Shown here one piece after another: positions 26,625 to 35,548 of a stretch of 64,000 nucleotides of DNA; positions within the stretch are counted from its first letter, which is position 1, and the number at the start of each line of letters is the position of its first letter. A program made the translations under genes and the position numbers. Under the pieces are notes generated by a model, which ran no database searches, was not told the origin of the DNA, and saw nothing but the letters and a program-made list of their open reading frames with translations. The DNA lies in NCBI GenBank assembly GCA_041736255.1, contig JBGSTZ010000111.1:31031-95030 (forward strand). Reading direction: 5' to 3'. Source of the stretch: AVCC01 sp041736255 (GTDB lineage: Bacteria > Pseudomonadota > Gammaproteobacteria > Burkholderiales > Burkholderiaceae_D).

Positions 26625-27506
26625 TTACTCCGGTGCGCGCACCCTCAGGAAGCTGGCGAAGCGCGGCAAACCTTTCGGCGTGCGTTCGCGGTAGCGATAC
26701 GTCACGACACTGCCGACCGACGGCGGCGCACGGCGCTGGGCATCACTCATGCCGGTGCCCAGACGGAAGCGCTGGCCATCAGGGCTTTCCACCAGCAACG
26801 CACCGCACATGCCCTTGTATTTTCCTTTCCCCGGCAAATGGGCGATCACTTTGGCCTCAGCGTCATACTGCGGCTTGAGTTTCAACAGCGTATCGGTGCG
26901 GCCGGTTTGCCACAGTGCGTCGGCGCGGTGCAGCATCAAGCCTTCGCCGCCGTCGCGCACTACCTGCAGCAATTTGGCTTGCAGCGCCTGCCGGTTTGCG
27001 ATGCGCACTTGCGGCACCAATTGCAACCAGCGCAGATTGGCGCGCGCCACGCTGATCTGCAATGCCGCCACCCGCTCGCTGAAAGTGCCAGATGCTTGCG
27101 GCCACTCGAATACCTGATAACTAATCTGGCGCCAATCGGCGTCGCGCGGACTGTCGCGTCGCACTGCTCCGGATAATTGGTCGAATGTGTGCCGGCCCAT
27201 CCACAATTCGCCGTCCAGCGGATGCGCCGGAAAATCTGCGATAAACCAGTCAGGCGCCTGAATCACTCTGCCACTGCGAAAGCGCAGCGTTTTGCCATCC
27301 CACAGCGCACGCACGCCGTCGAGTTTTTCGCTCACCAGATAAGCGGCAGGATTAATCGCGTCATTGAAATTTTGCGCCAGCAGCACCGCTGGAGCTGCAT
27401 TATCAGTTGCATTTGCGACTGTAACCGTATAGGCCATCGGCCCAGCATGCAGCACGCCGCCCAGCATTAACAGCACGAACAAGCGCCGCAGTGGAGGCAG
27501 CTTCAT
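26625..27506 (-). CDS. Exported ATP-dependent DNA ligase (LigE-like)
   Basis: A 293-residue protein. It begins with an apparent signal peptide (MKLPPLRRLFVLLMLGGVLHA), then has the nucleotidyltransferase motifs: motif I SEKLDGVRA with the adenylated Lys, RSGR (motif Ia), ELWMGR (motif II-like), motif III-like YQVFEWP, motif IV EGLMLH and motif V LLKLKP. A short OB-fold closes the protein (GTGMSDAQRRAPPSVGS). There is no extra DNA-binding domain, matching minimal LigE/Lig-E proteins of Gram-negative bacteria. The leader predicts a periplasmic location, where such ligases have been linked to handling of incoming or extracellular DNA. Replicative ligation is normally done by NAD-dependent LigA. 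Confidence 0.9.
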   Translation of the reverse strand: MKLPPLRRLFVLLMLGGVLHAGPMAYTVTVANATDNAAPAVLLAQNFNDAINPAAYLVSEKLDGVRALWDGKTLRFRSGRVIQAPDWFIADFPAHPLDGELWMGRHTFDQLSGAVRRDSPRDADWRQISYQVFEWPQASGTFSERVAALQISVARANLRWLQLVPQVRIANRQALQAKLLQVVRDGGEGLMLHRADALWQTGRTDTLLKLKPQYDAEAKVIAHLPGKGKYKGMCGALLVESPDGQRFRLGTGMSDAQRRAPPSVGSVVTYRYRERTPKGLPRFASFLRVRAPE

Positions 27507-27732
27507 CGTATGCTCCGGGATTCAACGGTACAGAAACACTGTGAGAAAAGTGAAATGTGGTAGCACACGAGAATTCTCCTGAGTGATTAATAACATTCTT
27601 GCAAGCAATAATTTACCATGCATTGCCATGCTTTCAGGCAAAAAATGTCCGGGTCGCGTGGTAGGCATTGCACGCGTTGGGGCGATAATGCAAAATCGTG
27701 GCTTCAGATTTACACGAGTACAAGGATGATTC

Positions 27733-28383
27733 ATGTCGGAATTACCGATCGCATCACAGACACACAGCGCGACTACCACAGATTGTGCGCAGGCGGTATC
27801 GGCGACAGAAGAACTGTGCGACGTCGCGCAAGCGCTGATTCACTCGCGCCAGAATATTTCACCTAAACGGCTGGCAGCGCCCGGCCCGAGCCAGAAGCAA
27901 CTCGAACAATTGCTGAGCGCGGCAGCCGCTGCGCCGGATCACGGCCAGTTGCATCCGTGGCGCTTCGTCATCATCCCGCAGGACAAGCGCACTCTGCTGG
28001 CCGAAGTATTCGCGCAAGCGCTCATCGAGCGCGATCCCGACGCCACGCCCGAGCAGATTGCCAGCGCGCGCGAAAAGGCGCACCGTGCGCCGCTGCTGCT
28101 GTTGGCGATAGCCCAACTGGGGCCAGCCGAACCGGATATTCCGGCGCTGGAACGGATGGTGTCGTTTGGCTGTGCGCTGCAAAACATGCTGCTGTCGGCG
28201 CATGCAATGGGTTTCGGCGCCGGCCTGACCAGCGGACAGGCGATGACATCGATGCACATGCAGAAATTATTTTCTCTGACCGATGGTGAACAGCCGGTAT
28301 GCTTCATCAATATCGGCACCGCTAGCAAACGCAAACCGCTGCTAGCGCGGCCGGGGCCGTGGGAATTCACTTCAACTCTTTAA
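27733..28383 (+). CDS. Nitroreductase family protein (YdjA-like)
   Basis: A 216-residue FMN-dependent nitroreductase. The core starts near residue 30 (ALIHSRQNISPKRLAAPGPS) and shows LLSAAAAAPDHGQLHPWRFV, the FMN and substrate region of the compact YdjA subgroup, and later GCALQNMLLSAHAMGFGAGL, another family signature. The first 25 residues (Thr/Ser/Ala-rich) lack counterparts in the family core, so a later start is possible, but AAGGATG precedes the given ATG. The physiological substrate is unknown. It lies upstream of a cation transporter gene. Confidence 0.9.
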   Translation: MSELPIASQTHSATTTDCAQAVSATEELCDVAQALIHSRQNISPKRLAAPGPSQKQLEQLLSAAAAAPDHGQLHPWRFVIIPQDKRTLLAEVFAQALIERDPDATPEQIASAREKAHRAPLLLLAIAQLGPAEPDIPALERMVSFGCALQNMLLSAHAMGFGAGLTSGQAMTSMHMQKLFSLTDGEQPVCFINIGTASKRKPLLARPGPWEFTSTL

Positions 28384-28456
28384 AATTAATTACAGGCGGA
28401 ACATTGTTCATGACAGGCTTGCATCAGGTTTTCCAATGGATTGATGGAGTGCGCAC

Positions 28457-29383
28457 ATGAGCGCTGGGCACGATCACGCGCCCGCTAATTTCAATCGGGC
28501 ATTTGCGATTGGCATCACACTCAATATCGCCTTCGTCGCACTGGAAGCTTTTTACGGCTGGAAGGTCAACTCGCTGGCACTGCTGGCGGACGCCGGCCAC
28601 AATCTGTCCGACGTAGCCGGTCTGGTACTGGCTTGGGGCGGTGCGCTGGCCGGTAGGCTGCGGCCGGATGCGCGCCATACCTACGGCTGGAAACGCGCCT
28701 CGATTCTGGCTGCTTTTGTCAATGCATTATTGTTATTGGTGGCAATGGGCTCGCTAGCTTGGGAGGCGATCGGACGGCTGGGTGCGCCGGGGCCGGTGCA
28801 AGGCATCACCATCATGTTGGTGGCAGGTGCCGGCATTGTTGTCAATGGCGCGACAGCGCTGTTGTTCATGCAAGGCAGCAAGAACGACTTGAATATCCGC
28901 GGTGCATTTCTACACATGGCGGCCGACACGCTGGTCTCGGCCGGCGTAGTGGTGGCCGGCGCGTTGGCGCTGTGGTTTGGCTGGAATTGGCTGGACCCGG
29001 TGACGAGCCTGCTCATTACTGCCGTGATCGTGATTGGCACCTGGAGCCTGTTCCGGCAATCGTTGCACCTGTTGTTCGATGGCGTGCCGGAAGCAATCGA
29101 TCTGCCCGAAGTGCGCGCCTATCTGGAATCGCTGCCCGGCGTGACTCGCGTGGATGACTTGCATGTGTGGGCGATGGGCACCTCGCAGGTTGCCCTCACC
29201 GCGCATCTGATCATGTCTGCCGGGCACCCTGACGATGCCTTTCTGCGCCAAGCCAGCAACGGACTGCACGAGCGCTTCGACATTGACCATGCCACATTAC
29301 AAGTTGCAACTGCGTCCCTGATGCCGTCGTGCGATGGCCCGGCCGCACTGAATCCGCCGCACAACCACGCCCACTCTCATTAA
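28457..29383 (+). CDS. Cation diffusion facilitator (Zn/Cd/Co efflux, CzcD/ZitB-like)
   Basis: A 308-residue inner-membrane CDF antiporter with six predicted membrane segments. Metal-site motifs are present in segments two and five: ALLADAGHNLSD (HxxxD) and FLHMAADTLVSAG (HxxxD). Histidine-rich ends (MSAGHDHA; NPPHNHAHSH) and a C-terminal cytoplasmic domain (LPGVTRVDDLHVWAMGTSQV) are usual for zinc exporters. An HxxxD pair of this type generally prefers zinc or cadmium. It is followed closely by a VIT/CCC1 transporter gene (44 bp), suggesting a metal homeostasis pair. Confidence 0.93.
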   Translation: MSAGHDHAPANFNRAFAIGITLNIAFVALEAFYGWKVNSLALLADAGHNLSDVAGLVLAWGGALAGRLRPDARHTYGWKRASILAAFVNALLLLVAMGSLAWEAIGRLGAPGPVQGITIMLVAGAGIVVNGATALLFMQGSKNDLNIRGAFLHMAADTLVSAGVVVAGALALWFGWNWLDPVTSLLITAVIVIGTWSLFRQSLHLLFDGVPEAIDLPEVRAYLESLPGVTRVDDLHVWAMGTSQVALTAHLIMSAGHPDDAFLRQASNGLHERFDIDHATLQVATASLMPSCDGPAALNPPHNHAHSH

Positions 29384-29427
29384 ACTTTTACTGCCGCAAT
29401 CGCACGCACACTGAAAGAAAGACCAAC

Positions 29428-30132
29428 ATGGCCCGTCACCGACACCGACACCCAGAACTGCACCGCACCGACCGCATCGGCTGGCTGCGCGCCGCCGTGC
29501 TCGGAGCCAACGACGGCATCGTTTCCACAGCCAGCCTGATAATCGGCATTGCAGCAGCCAACGGCGGGCGCAGCGAACTGCTGGTAGCCGGCGTGGCGGG
29601 ACTGGTGGCGGGAGCGATGTCGATGGCAGCTGGCGAATACGTTTCGGTCAGTTCGCAGTCCGACACCGAGCAAGCCGACCTGGAGCGCGAGCGGGTCGAA
29701 CTGGCCGAGGAACCCGAGCACGAACAGCAAGAACTAACCGCCATCTACATGCAGCGCGGGCTCACGCACGCGCTAGCAGCGCAAGTGGCGCAGCAATTGA
29801 TGCAACATGACGCGCTGGGCGCCCATGCCCGCGACGAACTCGGCATTTCGGATACCGCCAGCGCACGGCCGGTGCAAGCCGCGCTGACCTCGGCCGTCAC
29901 TTTTGCGCTGGGCGCCGCCCTGCCACTATTGATGACCTTGCTGGCCCCGATGCCGCTATTGGTGCCGCTGGTAGCTGGCACCTCGCTGGCGTGTCTGATC
30001 GGGCTCGGCGCGTTGGGCGCCTACACCGGCGGCGCACCTGTGCCCAAGGCGGCGCTGCGGGTAGCTTTTTGGGGTGCGCTGGCGATGGCAATCACCGCTG
30101 GCGCGGGCAAACTATTCGGTGCGGTGGTGTAG
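29428..30132 (+). CDS. VIT1/CCC1 family Fe/Mn transporter
   Basis: A 234-residue membrane protein. The start is taken at ATG 29428 (MARHRHRHPEL), since a longer frame upstream overlaps the CDF gene. The family signature is clear: WLRAAVLGANDGIVSTASLI in the first membrane segment and SMAAGEYVSVSSQSDTEQAD at the second, followed by the acidic cytoplasmic helix (ERERVELAEEPEHEQQELTA) that binds metal in these transporters. Three more membrane segments complete the protein. Plant and yeast members move Fe2+ or Mn2+; the bacterial role is presumably export. It sits after a CDF exporter. Confidence 0.93.
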   Translation: MARHRHRHPELHRTDRIGWLRAAVLGANDGIVSTASLIIGIAAANGGRSELLVAGVAGLVAGAMSMAAGEYVSVSSQSDTEQADLERERVELAEEPEHEQQELTAIYMQRGLTHALAAQVAQQLMQHDALGAHARDELGISDTASARPVQAALTSAVTFALGAALPLLMTLLAPMPLLVPLVAGTSLACLIGLGALGAYTGGAPVPKAALRVAFWGALAMAITAGAGKLFGAVV

Positions 30133-30251
30133 TTGATTAGATTCATGCGATTGGTGTAATTGACACATCGCAAGCAGCATCTTTGCAACATGCGTTAATT
30201 TCAACACAGCTTGTTATGCTCTTTTAACCTCGCACGTGGAAACATGAATCC

Positions 30252-31223
30252 ATGAAATTCAAAGATTATTACGAAAGCCTTGGCGTGCCGCGCACGGCAA
30301 CCCAGGACGAAATTAAGGGCGCGTATCGCAAACTGGCGCGCAAATACCATCCCGACGTCAGCAAGGAACCGAATGCAGAAACACGCTTCAAGGAGATGGG
30401 CGAAGCGTACAAAGTGCTGAAAGATCCGGAAACACGCGCCGCCTACGATCAGGTCGGCAGCCAGCATCAGAACGGGCAGGAATTCCAGCCGCCGCCGAAC
30501 TGGGATGCCGGTTTTGAATTTCGCGGCGGCGATGCCGGCGCAGGTGGAGCCGGCGACGGCGCCGATTACAGCGATTTTTTCGAATCCTTATTCGGCCGCA
30601 GGGCTGGGGCAGGAGCAGGAGCAGCGCCGCGTCAAGCCAGGCAAGCGAAAGGCCAGGATCATCATGCCAAGGTGGAAATCGACCTGAAAGACGCCTATCA
30701 CGGGGCGCAGCGCAGCATTTCACTACGCATGCCGGCCATGGATGCACAGGGCCACGTCAGCACCCAAGACCGCACGCTCGACATCACGATCCCGAAAGGA
30801 ATTCGCGAAGGGCAGCATTTGCGCCTGTCCGGACAGGGTGGGCCGGGAGCTAGCGGAGGGCCGGCTGGCGACCTATATCTGGAAATCGTGTTCCGCCCGC
30901 ATCCGCATTATCGGGTCGACGGACGCGATGTCTATTTCGATTTGCCGCTGGCGCCGTGGGAAGCAGCGCTCGGCGGCAGTGTCACTGCACCGACGCCTGA
31001 AGGCTCGGTGCATCTGACCATTCCACCCGGTTCAAGTGCCGGACGCAAGCTGCGCTTGAAGGGCCAGGGCATTCCAGGCAACCCGGCCGGCAATCTGTAC
31101 GCAGTGCTGGTAATTGCACTGCCACCCGCCAACGACGAGCGCGCCAAGGAAGCTTACCGAGCGATGGAGAAAACTTTCTCTGACTTCCACCCGCGCGCCC
31201 ATTTGCAAGGACAGTTCCAATGA
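30252..31223 (+). CDS. cbpA: Curved DNA-binding protein CbpA (DnaJ-like co-chaperone)
   Basis: A 323-residue class II J-protein. The J domain covers about residues 5-70, with the HPD motif in KYHPDVSKEPNAETRF, then a Gly-rich linker (GGDAGAGGAGDGADYSDFF) and the two beta-barrel C-terminal substrate domains (ITIPKGIREGQHLRLSGQGG; FRPHPHYRVDGRDVYFDLPL). There is no zinc finger, as expected for CbpA. The gene overlaps cbpM by four bases (ATGA), and CbpM is its known inhibitor. It acts with DnaK and binds curved DNA in stationary phase. Confidence 0.95.
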   Translation: MKFKDYYESLGVPRTATQDEIKGAYRKLARKYHPDVSKEPNAETRFKEMGEAYKVLKDPETRAAYDQVGSQHQNGQEFQPPPNWDAGFEFRGGDAGAGGAGDGADYSDFFESLFGRRAGAGAGAAPRQARQAKGQDHHAKVEIDLKDAYHGAQRSISLRMPAMDAQGHVSTQDRTLDITIPKGIREGQHLRLSGQGGPGASGGPAGDLYLEIVFRPHPHYRVDGRDVYFDLPLAPWEAALGGSVTAPTPEGSVHLTIPPGSSAGRKLRLKGQGIPGNPAGNLYAVLVIALPPANDERAKEAYRAMEKTFSDFHPRAHLQGQFQ

Positions 31224-31543
31224 ACCAAACGAGAACGACCTATCTCCAAGGTCAGGTGGTTGAGGAAGAAATCGAACTGACCCTGATTGAACTGTGCCAA
31301 GCTTGCGATGCGCCACAGGAACAGATTACGATCTGGGTACAGGAAGGTATGCTGGAGCCGAGTGATCCTCAGCCGCAGCCACACGAATGGCGCTTTGGCG
31401 GTGCTGCGCTGCAGCGTGCACGATTGGCACAACGCCTCACGCGCGACCTCGAAATCAATCCGGCCGGAGTCGCACTGGCGCTGGATTTACTGGATGAAAT
31501 CGCCGAACTGAAAACCCAACTCAAACGCCGCAGCACGCGTTGA
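31220..31543 (+). CDS. cbpM: Chaperone modulator CbpM
   Basis: A 107-residue helical protein that binds the CbpA J domain and blocks its co-chaperone and DNA-binding activity. Features are a MerR-like N-terminal layout (LIELCQACDAPQEQITIWVQ, then EGMLEP) and a C-terminal leucine-rich helix (GVALALDLLDEIAELKTQLK). The start overlaps the cbpA stop (ATGA), so the two are translationally coupled. Confidence 0.93.
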   Translation: MNQTRTTYLQGQVVEEEIELTLIELCQACDAPQEQITIWVQEGMLEPSDPQPQPHEWRFGGAALQRARLAQRLTRDLEINPAGVALALDLLDEIAELKTQLKRRSTR

Positions 31544-31587
31544 AACACATTTAAAGCGCTTTTAAATTTCTTTACCAGGAGACTGTC

Positions 31588-31836
31588 ATGGAACAACCCG
31601 TACATCCGCTCGCAGAACTGTTCAAGCAACTGGGCTTGCCCGCCGAAACCGATGCAATCGACCGCTTCATCGCCACCCATACGCCGTTGGCCGCCGACGT
31701 GATGCTGGCCGACGCGCCGTTCTGGACCCCGGCCCAAGCCGCGTTCTTGCGCGAAGAGATTCTGGAAGATGCCGACTGGGCCGAGGTTGTCGATCATCTG
31801 AACGTGGCATTGCACGCAGATACTGAGGCCAAATAA
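31588..31836 (+). CDS. DUF2789 family protein
   Basis: An 82-residue soluble protein matching the DUF2789 pattern: PLAELFKQLGLPAETDAIDR, ADVMLADAPFWTPAQAAFL and REEILEDADWAEVVDHLN. It is acidic with no membrane segment or signal peptide. The family's function is unknown. An AGGAGA ribosome site precedes the start. It follows cbpM by 44 bp and may belong to that transcript, but no functional link is established. Confidence 0.85.
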   Translation: MEQPVHPLAELFKQLGLPAETDAIDRFIATHTPLAADVMLADAPFWTPAQAAFLREEILEDADWAEVVDHLNVALHADTEAK

Positions 31837-31895
31837 CCGGTTGCCGGCGGCTCTGCGTGCCGGCATCCACTCCGATTAAAAATTAAAGGAAATCC

Positions 31896-32348
31896 GTGAA
31901 AAATGTAATTCTTGCTTCCCTGCTCGCACTCTCTGCCACTGCCGCTTTAGCCCAAGTCGACGTTAAAGATCCTTGGGTGCGCGCCACCGTCCAACAGCAA
32001 AAAACCACCGGCGCTTTCATGCAACTGACAGCTCAACAAGATTCCCGCTTAGTCGAAGTACGCTCGCCGGCAGCCAGCACAGTCGAAATTCATGAAATGT
32101 CGATGGCCAACAACATCATGCGCATGCGCGCTATTTCTGGCTTGGACTTACCAGCCGGGAATGCTGTTGATTTAAAACCGGGCGGCTATCACATCATGCT
32201 GATCAACCTGAAACAGCAAGTCAAAAATGGCGACCTGATACCGGTGACACTCGTGATAGAAGACAAGGACAAACAACGTCAAATCATTGAGCTACAAGTC
32301 CCGGCGCGACCGCTCAATAGCGCAGCACCCGATGCCATCAAGCATTGA
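31896..32348 (+). CDS. Periplasmic copper chaperone PCu(A)C
   Basis: A 150-residue protein with a signal peptide (ILASLLALSATAALAQ). The mature part is a PCuAC domain: DPWVRATVQQQKTTGAFMQL, then the copper ligands spread over HEMSMANN, IMRMR and GGYHIMLINL, in the H(M)...M...HxM pattern. Such proteins bind Cu(I) in the periplasm and help load cytochrome oxidase. No cytochrome assembly genes are near. Its 3' side is followed at once by transposase debris. Confidence 0.92.
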   Translation: MKNVILASLLALSATAALAQVDVKDPWVRATVQQQKTTGAFMQLTAQQDSRLVEVRSPAASTVEIHEMSMANNIMRMRAISGLDLPAGNAVDLKPGGYHIMLINLKQQVKNGDLIPVTLVIEDKDKQRQIIELQVPARPLNSAAPDAIKH

Positions 32349-32369
32349 TTTAACACCAATGCGGAAATA

Positions 32370-32825
32370 GCGTTGCGCGTATTCTCGCGCCGCATGCATG
32401 CCTTGACGGATCAAAAAACCGTGGCGAAGAACCAGTCGCATGCGTTGTCGTTTATCACCCATACGCCCAAGGCGGTACTGCACGATCTGAAACTGGCGAT
32501 TGCCCAACTGGAAAAAGCATCACAACACTGACGCGCGAGGCGCTTGCCTTCATCAAGGCACGCCCGACGCTGCAGCAGGCTTTAGGGCTTCTGTTGGGGG
32601 TAAAAGGGATCGCCCAGACTAGTGCCATCGCGTTGCTGGGCGAACTGTTGTTGCTGCCCAGGGGGCTCACGCACGCACAGTGGGTGAAGTTCGCCGGCCT
32701 CGATCCGAAGCATTTTCGCTCCGGCACCAGTGTCGATAAAAAAACGCGTATCTCAAAGGCGGGTAACCACTATATTCGCGCCGCTCTGTATTTGCCGGCT
32801 CTCAGCGCCTAAACACACGATCCTT
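32370..32825 (+). pseudogene. IS110-family transposase remnant, frameshifted
   Basis: The C-terminal part of an IS110 (Transposase_20) transposase survives in two frames. Positions 32370-32531 encode RVFSRRMHALTDQKTVAKNQ and more before a stop; a shift of one base near 32520 continues as LTREALAFIKARPTLQQALG, then LLGVKGIAQTSAIALLGEL, FAGLDPKHF and KAGNHYIRAALYLPALSA to a stop at 32812. A few more bases could encode the usual HDP continuation in another frame. The catalytic N-terminal DEDD domain and both ends are missing, so the copy is dead. Confidence 0.85.
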
Positions 32826-32914
32826 ATCCTCCGCAAACCAGCGGTCGATGCGGTTGCATCATCTCGACCGCGGCGATATCGATGGCAACAGATACCTCGC
32901 AGTCCCGCACTTCA
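32826..32914 (-). pseudogene. Fragment of a SEC-C/DUF1186-type gene
   Basis: The 89 bases here align to 38253-38340, inside the intact SEC-C gene, with roughly four of five bases identical and one single-base gap (shared runs include GGTCGATGCGG and CATCTCGAC). The fragment starts at the point where the IS110 remnant ends. It is a decayed partial paralogue or duplicated piece, with no open frame. Confidence 0.75.
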
Positions 32915-32959
32915 GCAGATGCGCGAAATTGCCCGCGCCTAGTAGCCTTATTGCTCCAG

Positions 32960-33142
32960 TCAGGGGTCGATTACCGCCGCACACGCATCAGTAGGTAAGG
33001 CTGCCGCATGTCCCACTACGGGCACCATCTTGATGCCGGCAGATGCTATTCGACACGGGGCCGCCAAGACACCGCAACCGGTCAATATCAGCGGAATAAG
33101 CAGAGCAACAACGGATTTTTTTATAATGACCATTATCTTCAT
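32960..33142 (-). CDS. Small lipoprotein (DUF6726-like)
   Basis: A 60-residue protein. The signal peptide (KKSVVALLIPLILTGCGVLA) has the lipobox LTGC, and the mature part reads PCRIASAGIKMVPVVGHAAA then PTDACAAVIDP. The paired cysteines and the VPVVGH...TDAC pattern match small proteobacterial lipoproteins that I recall as DUF6726, without certainty. Its location next to a transposase remnant did not disrupt it. Function unknown. Confidence 0.65.
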   Translation of the reverse strand: MKIMVIIKKSVVALLIPLILTGCGVLAAPCRIASAGIKMVPVVGHAAALPTDACAAVIDP

Positions 33143-33295
33143 GTGCCTTTGTAGTGTGGATTTATTGCAGGACTACGAATCTGCGAGATCAGTGGCGCAC
33201 CAGTGGTTTCAATGTTCCGCAGTTAGCACCAAGCCCTCGGCCGTTGATATCGGCGTGCTCATTAATTGAATAAACCGTGTTACCCATTTTGCAAT

Positions 33296-35395
33296 TCAGC
33301 ACAACACTGAATGGGAGATGCCCATTTCAAGAAGTCTGCCAAATTGATCTGCGGCGACCGCCTGACTGAAGTAAAAGCCCTGCCCTTCGTCGCACTGCCT
33401 GACGCGCAAAAATTTACATTGCGCGGACGTTTCAATACCCTCTGCAACGACACGAAGCCTTAAATTCCTGCCCATCCCAATGACTGCAGTGACAATGATT
33501 CCATTGTCTGAGGAAGGTAGCACATCCTTGACGAACGACTGGTCAATTTTGAGGACATCGATCGGAAACTGTTTCAGATAACTTAAACTGGAATAGCCAG
33601 TGCCGAAATCATCCACAACCAGCTTGACTCCCATCTCCTTGAGTGCAGAAAGCGTGGCGCGGCTGCTCTCGGCATTGCGCATCAAAACACTCTCGGTCAA
33701 TTCCAGTTCAAGCTTGTGCGGATCGAAACGGGTATCGTCGAGGACCCTGCGAACGCCTTCCAGAAACCCGGCGGTACGGAACTCCGATGCGGAGACGTTG
33801 ACTGCTATCGATCCGAGCTGCAGTCCGGAATCTGTCCATTCCTTCGCCTGCTTGCAGGCTTGGCGCAAAACCCAACTCCCAATCGCCCCAATCAAGCCGC
33901 AATCTTCGGCAATCGGCACGAAATGATCAGGAAGCATCAGACCGCGGCGGGGATGGTGCCACCGAAGCAGCGCTTCACACCCGGTAATTACCCCCGTCTT
34001 CAGATTTACTTTAGGCTGATAATGCAGCACCAATTCTTGGCGGCTCAACGCGTCGCGCAGATCGGTTTCAATCGCTTGCCGTTCGATTGCCCGCGAATTC
34101 ATTTCATTATCGAAAAACTGGTAATTGTTGCGTCCGCGTTTTTTCGCATGGTACATCGCTGCGTCCGCATTTTTGACCAGCGTGTCCGCCTCCTTGCCAT
34201 CCTGCGGGTAGACGCTGATGCCTATGCTGGTCGTTATTTGCAGCCGGTGTCCGGCTACGAAATGCGGCAACGCCAATTCAGCAAGTATCTTCTCGGCTGC
34301 AACTGAAACGTCTTCCGCATGTTTTTCAAGCGAGATGACGATGATGAATTCATCCCCGCCCTGGCGGCAGACGGCGTCGCTGGTGCGCATGCTTGTCGTC
34401 AGCCGTTTCGCCACCGACTGCAGTAGTTTATCCCCTATCGCATGACCTAAAGAGTCATTGACGTGTTTAAAGTTGTCGAGGTCAAGGAACAACACCGCAA
34501 GCTGCGTGTGGTGACGTGCGGCAAGAGTAATCACATAACTTATGCGGTCATTGAGCAGCAGTCGGTTTGGCAGATCGGTCAGAAAATCGTGCTGGGCCAA
34601 ATACGTCATTTTCGTGAGTGTCGCGGCTTGCGCTGCGCTGGCGTCGTGCAACACCACTACCCCACCGGTAAGCTGCCCGCCGCGCTCATGTATTGGGGCT
34701 GCGGACATGTCGATTGCAGTCTCATGCCCGTCTCTGCGCACCAGAACCATACCGGCGGCTTCATGGACAGGTTTGTTTTCCTGAATTGCTATTCGCAGAT
34801 TCTCCCAGACAGAAGCGCGGGTCGTGCCGTCGACTATCGATGCGACTTCCGCCAATGGACGCCCGCATGCATCGTCTTTCGGCCATCCGGTCATGCGTTC
34901 GGCGACGGCGTTGAGGTACGTCACGTTGCCCGCCAGATCGCTGCTGAGCACCGCATCACCGATGGAATCCAGAATAACCTTGCTACGTTCTTTCTCAGCG
35001 AATAACGCCGACTCGACGGCCATGCGGTGAATGATATTGCGAAGCGCCTGCGGTACCAGACTGTTGAAAAAATTTTCTTTAGATAAATATCCCTGCGCGC
35101 CCCGCTGAACGGCTTCGATGGCTGCAGATTCGTCCTCTTCCGACGCCAAAGTCATAATGGGTGTATTTGGTGCTGCCAGAAATAATCGGTCAAAAGTTGC
35201 AATGCCATGGCTATCCGGCAGGAATAAATCGACCAGAATGATATCGACGCGCGTTTCGTTAAACCGAATCAGTCCTTCGGCGAGAGTCGTGGTCCATACA
35301 ATATCGAATGGGCCATCCTGCGCTTCTGCAAGCACTTGCTGAAGATTTTGAGCGCCTGCGGCATCAGCGGTTATGACCAGAACCACATTGTTCAT
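33296..35395 (-). CDS. Response regulator-PAS-GGDEF-EAL cyclic-di-GMP protein
   Basis: A 699-residue protein. Residues about 1-125 are a receiver domain with phospho-acceptor Asp in DIILVDLFLPDSHG. A PAS domain follows (ILDSIGDAVLSSDLAGNVTY). The GGDEF domain (from about 270) keeps RQGGDEFI and has a possible product-inhibition site RTSD five residues before it. The EAL domain keeps CEALLRWHHP, DDFGTGYSSLSYLKQFPID and EGIETSAQ. Both catalytic motifs look intact, so it could make and break c-di-GMP under control of a histidine kinase that is not encoded nearby. No membrane segment is present. It is monocistronic; 33143-33295 and 35396-35548 hold no visible genes. Confidence 0.95.
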   Translation of the reverse strand: MNNVVLVITADAAGAQNLQQVLAEAQDGPFDIVWTTTLAEGLIRFNETRVDIILVDLFLPDSHGIATFDRLFLAAPNTPIMTLASEEDESAAIEAVQRGAQGYLSKENFFNSLVPQALRNIIHRMAVESALFAEKERSKVILDSIGDAVLSSDLAGNVTYLNAVAERMTGWPKDDACGRPLAEVASIVDGTTRASVWENLRIAIQENKPVHEAAGMVLVRRDGHETAIDMSAAPIHERGGQLTGGVVVLHDASAAQAATLTKMTYLAQHDFLTDLPNRLLLNDRISYVITLAARHHTQLAVLFLDLDNFKHVNDSLGHAIGDKLLQSVAKRLTTSMRTSDAVCRQGGDEFIIVISLEKHAEDVSVAAEKILAELALPHFVAGHRLQITTSIGISVYPQDGKEADTLVKNADAAMYHAKKRGRNNYQFFDNEMNSRAIERQAIETDLRDALSRQELVLHYQPKVNLKTGVITGCEALLRWHHPRRGLMLPDHFVPIAEDCGLIGAIGSWVLRQACKQAKEWTDSGLQLGSIAVNVSASEFRTAGFLEGVRRVLDDTRFDPHKLELELTESVLMRNAESSRATLSALKEMGVKLVVDDFGTGYSSLSYLKQFPIDVLKIDQSFVKDVLPSSDNGIIVTAVIGMGRNLRLRVVAEGIETSAQCKFLRVRQCDEGQGFYFSQAVAADQFGRLLEMGISHSVLC

Positions 35396-35548
35396 GATTT
35401 TGCATTTTCCACAAGAAAATCAGGTTGTGGATGCGACAGTCGGATATGAGTGTTTTGACAATGCACTGCGCACCGAGTTCCAGCTTGATCGTGTGTTGTC
35501 GCTTGCAACTTGATCGGCCGTAAGGATTTCACGTGCGACCTGCAGTCG

